From: Brumimicrobium sp033722555
GTDB lineage: Bacteria; Bacteroidota; Bacteroidia; Flavobacteriales_D; Crocinitomicaceae
DNA length: 64,000 nt
Assembly (NCBI GenBank): GCA_033722555.1
Contig: JAWVYS010000008.1
Coordinates: forward strand, 1-64,000
Direction of reading: 5' to 3'
The position numbers and the translations under genes were made by a program. The notes beneath the pieces were generated by a model. That model did no database searches and was not told the origin of the DNA. It saw only the letters and a list, made by a program, of their open reading frames with translations. Shown here in pieces: positions 60,468-64,000 of the stretch; within the stretch, counting starts at the first letter, position 1; each line of letters opens with the position of its first letter.

Positions 60468-61702
60468 AATTACTCATAATCACTCAGTACTTTCCTCCGG
60501 AGGTAGGGGCACCGCAGAACAGACTTTTTGAGCTGGCGCAAAGGTTGATAAAAAACGGTGTCGAGGTTCACGTTCTTACAGCGATGCCAAACTATCCGGT
60601 AGGTGAAGTTTTTCCTGAGTATAGAAAGAAAAAATATTTGTTTGAAGAGTTGGACGGCATATCCGTACATCGCTCCGGTATCTATGCAACCTCCTCAAAA
60701 TCTATTCTTAAACGACTACGTAATTATTTTTCTTTTGTTTTTTCTTCCTATCGAAAAGGAGGAAAACATATCAAAGGTAATTTCGATTTTGTACTCTGTG
60801 AATCACCTCCTTTGTTTTTAGGTATTTCGGCTTACAAACTTTCGAAGAAATTTAATGCTCAGTTTATTTTTAATGTTTCGGATTTATGGCCTGAGAGCGC
60901 TGAAAAACTAGGTCTTGTCAGCAACAGATTTTTTCTGAATCTTGCCTATAAACTGGAAAAATACCTGTATAAAAGAGCTGATCTTGTAACAGGTCAGACA
61001 CAAGGAATAGTCCGTAATATCGAGGAGAGGTATCCTGATGTGAAGACCTACTGGCTGCCAAATGGTGTAGATCTCGAGTATTTTAACCCGGAAAAAATAG
61101 AAGAAAAGAATATTCGAAAAGAACATGGGTTCACTAAGGATGACATTTTATTTCTTTACGCAGGAATATTGGGACATGCGCAAGGCCTTGATATCATATT
61201 GAAAGTAGCTGATAAGCTCAGGGGTCAGCAGAGAGCAAAATTTTTAATAATGGGATCCGGACCACTGAAGGATGACCTGATTCAAATGAAAACCGAAAAA
61301 GAACTGGACAATGTTTTTTTCCGTGAGATTGTTCCGAAAAAAGAAATGCCATCAATAATCAAGGCGGTAGATGTGGCTTTAATTCCATTGAAAAAACTGG
61401 ATTTGTTCAAAGGAGCTATTCCTTCTAAGATATTTGAGAATTGTGCGATGAAGAAAATGATACTACTTGGTGTTGAGGGCGAAGCCAAAGAACTATTCAT
61501 TGACAAAGGTGACGCGGGGTTCTTTTTTATTCCTGAAGATACTGATTCGCTCGCCGATGCCGTTAGGAATATATTAAAAAATCCTGAAATTATTGAAAAG
61601 CACGGTGAAGCGGGAAGGTCGTATGTTAAACAATATTTTAACAGAGATAAAATAGCTTCCGACTTTTACTTACAGCTTGAAAAACTTAAAAAGAAGGCTT
61701 GA
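60464..61702 (+). CDS. Glycosyltransferase family 4 (WbuB-like)
   Basis: A 412-aa GT4 enzyme. The N-terminus KLLIITQYFPPEVGAPQNRL and the LTAMPNYPVGEVFPEYRKK segment are typical of the WbuB/fucosaminyl-transferase-like group. FNVSDLWPESAEKLGL follows, and the C-terminal domain has WLPNGVDLEYFNP, LYAGILGHAQGLD and a donor motif around FKGAIPSKIFENCAMKK. Starts with TTG overlapping the previous stop. The exact sugar is not inferable. Confidence 0.9.
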   Translation: MKLLIITQYFPPEVGAPQNRLFELAQRLIKNGVEVHVLTAMPNYPVGEVFPEYRKKKYLFEELDGISVHRSGIYATSSKSILKRLRNYFSFVFSSYRKGGKHIKGNFDFVLCESPPLFLGISAYKLSKKFNAQFIFNVSDLWPESAEKLGLVSNRFFLNLAYKLEKYLYKRADLVTGQTQGIVRNIEERYPDVKTYWLPNGVDLEYFNPEKIEEKNIRKEHGFTKDDILFLYAGILGHAQGLDIILKVADKLRGQQRAKFLIMGSGPLKDDLIQMKTEKELDNVFFREIVPKKEMPSIIKAVDVALIPLKKLDLFKGAIPSKIFENCAMKKMILLGVEGEAKELFIDKGDAGFFFIPEDTDSLADAVRNILKNPEIIEKHGEAGRSYVKQYFNRDKIASDFYLQLEKLKKKA

Positions 61703-61703
61703 T

Positions 61704-62936
61704 ATGTTGAATAAACTGAACATACCTGGACCCTTAAGCATTTATTTGTTTGCTTTCATGATTGCTTTGAATCCTAAGTGGTACGGGTTTATTCTGATTG
61801 CAGTGGTTGTGGAGTCACTCATACGTTATAAAAGTATCACAGACAGAAGAGTGAATGGTCTTTTTTCCGTGAAAAGTCCGATACTCTGGTTAAGCTTGTT
61901 TTTTATAATTCATCTGATAGGTTTATGGAATTCAGAGAATAAGGAATTTGCTTATATGGACATAGGCATGAAAAGTGCTTTTCTTGTGTTTCCCGTTTAC
62001 TTTTTAGCTTTTAAACCCAAGATAGACAATACCCAAATCTTCCGTGCATTTTCACTAGGAGCATTGTTCTCTTTGGGTTTGTATTTTTTTGTAGGTTTCA
62101 TTTATTATTTAAATGATTTCGAGACCAGTCATTTTACAGGTCCTGAATTTTCATTTTGGATGCACAGAGGATATTATGCCACTTATCTTGTAATTGGAGG
62201 TAGTTATTTTTTGTATAAATTCATTAGCAGTTCGAAGCATAGAATATATAACTTACTCATTGCCTCAATATTGTTTGGGGGTGTAATTTTGACTCAATCT
62301 AAAACCGGCATTCTGCTCCTTCTAGCCAATGTATTCATACTTGTTTTTTATTTTTTAAAAAATGCATTAGGCGCATTTAAAGCATCGATGAGCGTTTTAA
62401 TCATTATAACCGGAGTGATTTTATTCTTTGTTTTTCTCGTACCCAAAAACAACAGGTTTTCAGGGGCGATTTATTTTTTTCAGCACGAAAAGCCTGACGT
62501 CAGATCCGTAGAGAGTACCACGGCCAGAAGATTCATGTGGGAAACATCTGCCGATCTGATCGGTGATCATTTCTTTGCAGGGGTTGGTACAGGCGATATC
62601 AAGGATGAGCTTCAAAAATTGAACTATGAAAAAGGCTATGTAGGAGTTGCAGATAAAAAGCTCAACGCTCATAATCAGTTTCTGAATAGCTGGGTGGCCT
62701 TGGGACTACTTGGTTTTCTGACCCTTTTAGCTATATTTCTTTCTTCAATTCCTCTTTCTGGAGTGAAAAACAGGTTGTTTATTATTCTGATAATATGGAC
62801 ATTTTTCTTTTCGTTTTTGACTGAGTCATTTCTAGAGGTTCAGGCCGGAATAATACCTTTCGCTTTTTTTATATGTGTGATAGGATTAATTAAGTTAAGG
62901 AGGAAGCAGAATCCTTTAAAAGTATTCGATGTATAA
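61704..62936 (+). CDS. O-antigen ligase/polymerase family membrane protein
   Basis: A 410-aa protein with about eleven membrane helices and a long periplasmic loop with STTARRFMWETSADLIGDHFF, then GVGTGDIKDELQKL and LNAHNQFLNSWVALGLLGFL, the Wzy_C/WaaL pattern including the His in AHNQF. It is a second polymerase- or ligase-type protein in the cluster. ATG 61704 is preferred: it follows the previous stop by 1 nt, and the longer form from 61677 only adds a tail inside the upstream gene. Confidence 0.85.
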   Translation: MLNKLNIPGPLSIYLFAFMIALNPKWYGFILIAVVVESLIRYKSITDRRVNGLFSVKSPILWLSLFFIIHLIGLWNSENKEFAYMDIGMKSAFLVFPVYFLAFKPKIDNTQIFRAFSLGALFSLGLYFFVGFIYYLNDFETSHFTGPEFSFWMHRGYYATYLVIGGSYFLYKFISSSKHRIYNLLIASILFGGVILTQSKTGILLLLANVFILVFYFLKNALGAFKASMSVLIIITGVILFFVFLVPKNNRFSGAIYFFQHEKPDVRSVESTTARRFMWETSADLIGDHFFAGVGTGDIKDELQKLNYEKGYVGVADKKLNAHNQFLNSWVALGLLGFLTLLAIFLSSIPLSGVKNRLFIILIIWTFFFSFLTESFLEVQAGIIPFAFFICVIGLIKLRRKQNPLKVFDV

Positions 62937-62954
62937 TTGGTTGGAACAGAAGCT

Positions 62955-63644
62955 ATGCAAATAAATCAGGACTTGAAAAACGATATTTTACAGTGGGACA
63001 TACGTTCTTGGGAGAAGGCACTGAAATACTGGGAAAATAATATGGAATGGGATAAGGTCTCCAATGCTCTTGAACTGGGAAGTAATAAAGGCGGATTGTC
63101 TCTCTGGCTCGGCTTAAAAGGTGTCAATGTTGTTTGCACTGATCTGACGGGTGTTGAAAGCAATGCAAAACCACTGCATGATCGCTATGATGTATCCGGT
63201 AAAATCAGTTATCAGGATATTGATGCCTCGGATCTGCCTTATGAATCCGAATTTGATGTTATCATATTTAAATCCATTATAGGAGGAATCGGGAGGAACG
63301 ATGATATTGATAAACAGAGAAAGGTTTTCAAAGAAATTCATAAAGCGCTCAAACCAGGTGGGAAATTATTATTTGCCGAAAACTTAATTGCTTCCCCTAT
63401 GCACAAAACACTTAGGAAAAATTTTGTTAACTGGGGCGATTCCTGGAGGTATGTATCCCTTGATGAAATGAATGATTTTCTCCAGATCTTCGATGATTAT
63501 TCGATCAAAACCACAGGAGTAATTTCAACTTTTGGAAGAAATGAAAAACAGAGAAACCTTTTCTCTACAGCTGATCGACTCTTATTAAATCACATTTCTC
63601 CGAGAAAATGGAAATATATCTGTTACGGAATTGCAACCAAGTGA
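62955..63644 (+). CDS. Class I SAM-dependent methyltransferase
   Basis: A 229-aa methyltransferase. SAM motif I is VSNALELGSNKGGLSLWLG, followed by VVCTDLTGVES with the acidic residue after strand 2, and FDVIIFKSIIGGIG and IHKALKPGGKLLFAENL as motifs II-III. In this cluster it may methylate a sugar or lipid-linked precursor. Starts at ATG 62955, 18 nt after the upstream stop; the frame from TTG 62937 is less likely. Convergent with the last gene, 10 nt away. Confidence 0.85.
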   Translation: MQINQDLKNDILQWDIRSWEKALKYWENNMEWDKVSNALELGSNKGGLSLWLGLKGVNVVCTDLTGVESNAKPLHDRYDVSGKISYQDIDASDLPYESEFDVIIFKSIIGGIGRNDDIDKQRKVFKEIHKALKPGGKLLFAENLIASPMHKTLRKNFVNWGDSWRYVSLDEMNDFLQIFDDYSIKTTGVISTFGRNEKQRNLFSTADRLLLNHISPRKWKYICYGIATK

Positions 63645-63654
63645 GGAGAAAATC

Positions 63655-64000
63655 CTATTTCCCGATATGAAACAGTGCATCACCCTTATTGACGAGGGGC
63701 ATTTCGTTCACATTGAAAATATATCCTGAATAAGGACATTTCACCGATCTTTCAAATTTTCCGTAGGGGTCAGATATCGTAGCTATCAGGGATCCCTTCT
63801 CCACGTATTCTCCATTTTTAATGTGTACGCTCAGCATTCCGGAATTACTGGCTCTTATCCACTGAGATGTCAGGATATTTTTACTTTCTCTTGCTGGAGA
63901 TTCAACTTCAAAACTTCTTACTCCCAGTTTATTCATTACACGCTTAACTCCGTTGATGCCTTCCCGAACGATAAAACTGTCGGTTCTGTTCGCTTTGCCC
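63655..64000 (-). CDS. Succinylglutamate desuccinylase/aspartoacylase-like (partial)
   Basis: The C-terminal 114 residues of a protein entering from the right edge; the frame stays open from 64000 to the TAG at 63655. The segment DSFIVREGINGVKRVMNKLG, WIRASNSGMLSVHIKNGEYV, GSLIATISDPYGKFE and CPYSGYIFNV, ending MPLVNKGDALFHIG, is the C-terminal barrel of AstE/AspA-type Zn hydrolases. The ATG at 63936 is internal, not the start. The catalytic N-terminal half lies outside the window. Confidence 0.8.
   Translation of the reverse strand, partial: GKANRTDSFIVREGINGVKRVMNKLGVRSFEVESPARESKNILTSQWIRASNSGMLSVHIKNGEYVEKGSLIATISDPYGKFERSVKCPYSGYIFNVNEMPLVNKGDALFHIGK

Noticed and set aside
1..64000. tRNA or rRNA genes
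   Set aside because: I looked for T-loop and anticodon-arm patterns in the spacers and found none convincing; a tRNAscan run would be decisive.

Overview
The window looks like a contiguous piece of a Bacteroidota chromosome, most likely Flavobacteriales. The evidence is two secreted proteins with type IX secretion (T9SS) C-terminal sorting domains, several families largely restricted to the phylum (DUF4293, DUF4836, DUF6150, TIGR03790-type, Porin_10-like), a GldJ/GldK-like SUMF1 protein, little Shine-Dalgarno signal, and repeated use of the Bacteroidota -7 promoter element TAnnTTTG just ahead of start codons. I see no rRNA, tRNA, integrase, transposase, phage gene or CRISPR array, so this is mostly ordinary chromosome rather than an island.

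Layout. 1-4.5 kb: a truncated secreted protein and a 1367-aa T9SS-exported propeller/beta-helix protein. 5-9.7 kb: DUF4293 membrane protein and ABC-F ATPase, a 14-unit 21-bp tandem repeat, then an MntR/DtxR-type regulator with a ZIP metal transporter. 10-16.8 kb: SirB1-like protein, SulP transporter, DUF6150 protein, murQ, cmk, a lytic transglycosylase-like protein, an EI24 membrane protein, and a 54-aa membrane protein found by reading the gap upstream of it. 17-24 kb: a propeller-sensor SpoIIE phosphatase, overlapping MazG-like and Nudix house-cleaning enzymes, a DUF4836 lipoprotein and crcB. 24-34 kb: envelope proteins, a propeller histidine kinase with its LuxR-type response regulator, a SUMF1 protein, a TIGR03790-type T9SS protein and a DUF2306-like membrane protein.

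34.3-34.96 kb is the most unusual stretch: REP-like palindromes with compensatory changes, a CT-rich octamer array, and then a promoter-like element followed by about 220 nt of nested helices ending in a 10-bp closing stem and a U-run, a candidate structured RNA. 35-47 kb: a porin-like protein, purE, upp, a HAD nucleotidase, rlmB, an MsbA-like exporter, a cytosolic substrate-binding-protein homologue next to menD, a rhomboid protease and fabF. 46.8-53.7 kb: a DUF2279 protein, a polytopic membrane-YceI fusion, an M23 peptidase, a coiled-coil protein with zapA, and rny. 53.8-64 kb: a polysaccharide cluster (flippase, acyltransferase, four glycosyltransferases, two O-antigen polymerase/ligase-like proteins, a methyltransferase), ending in a truncated succinylglutamate desuccinylase/aspartoacylase-like gene.

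Family names come from motif recognition by eye, without database searches. Several start codons were moved from the longest reading frame to an internal ATG or GTG, because the longest form placed the start inside or right against a TAnnTTTG box or added a non-conserved extension.
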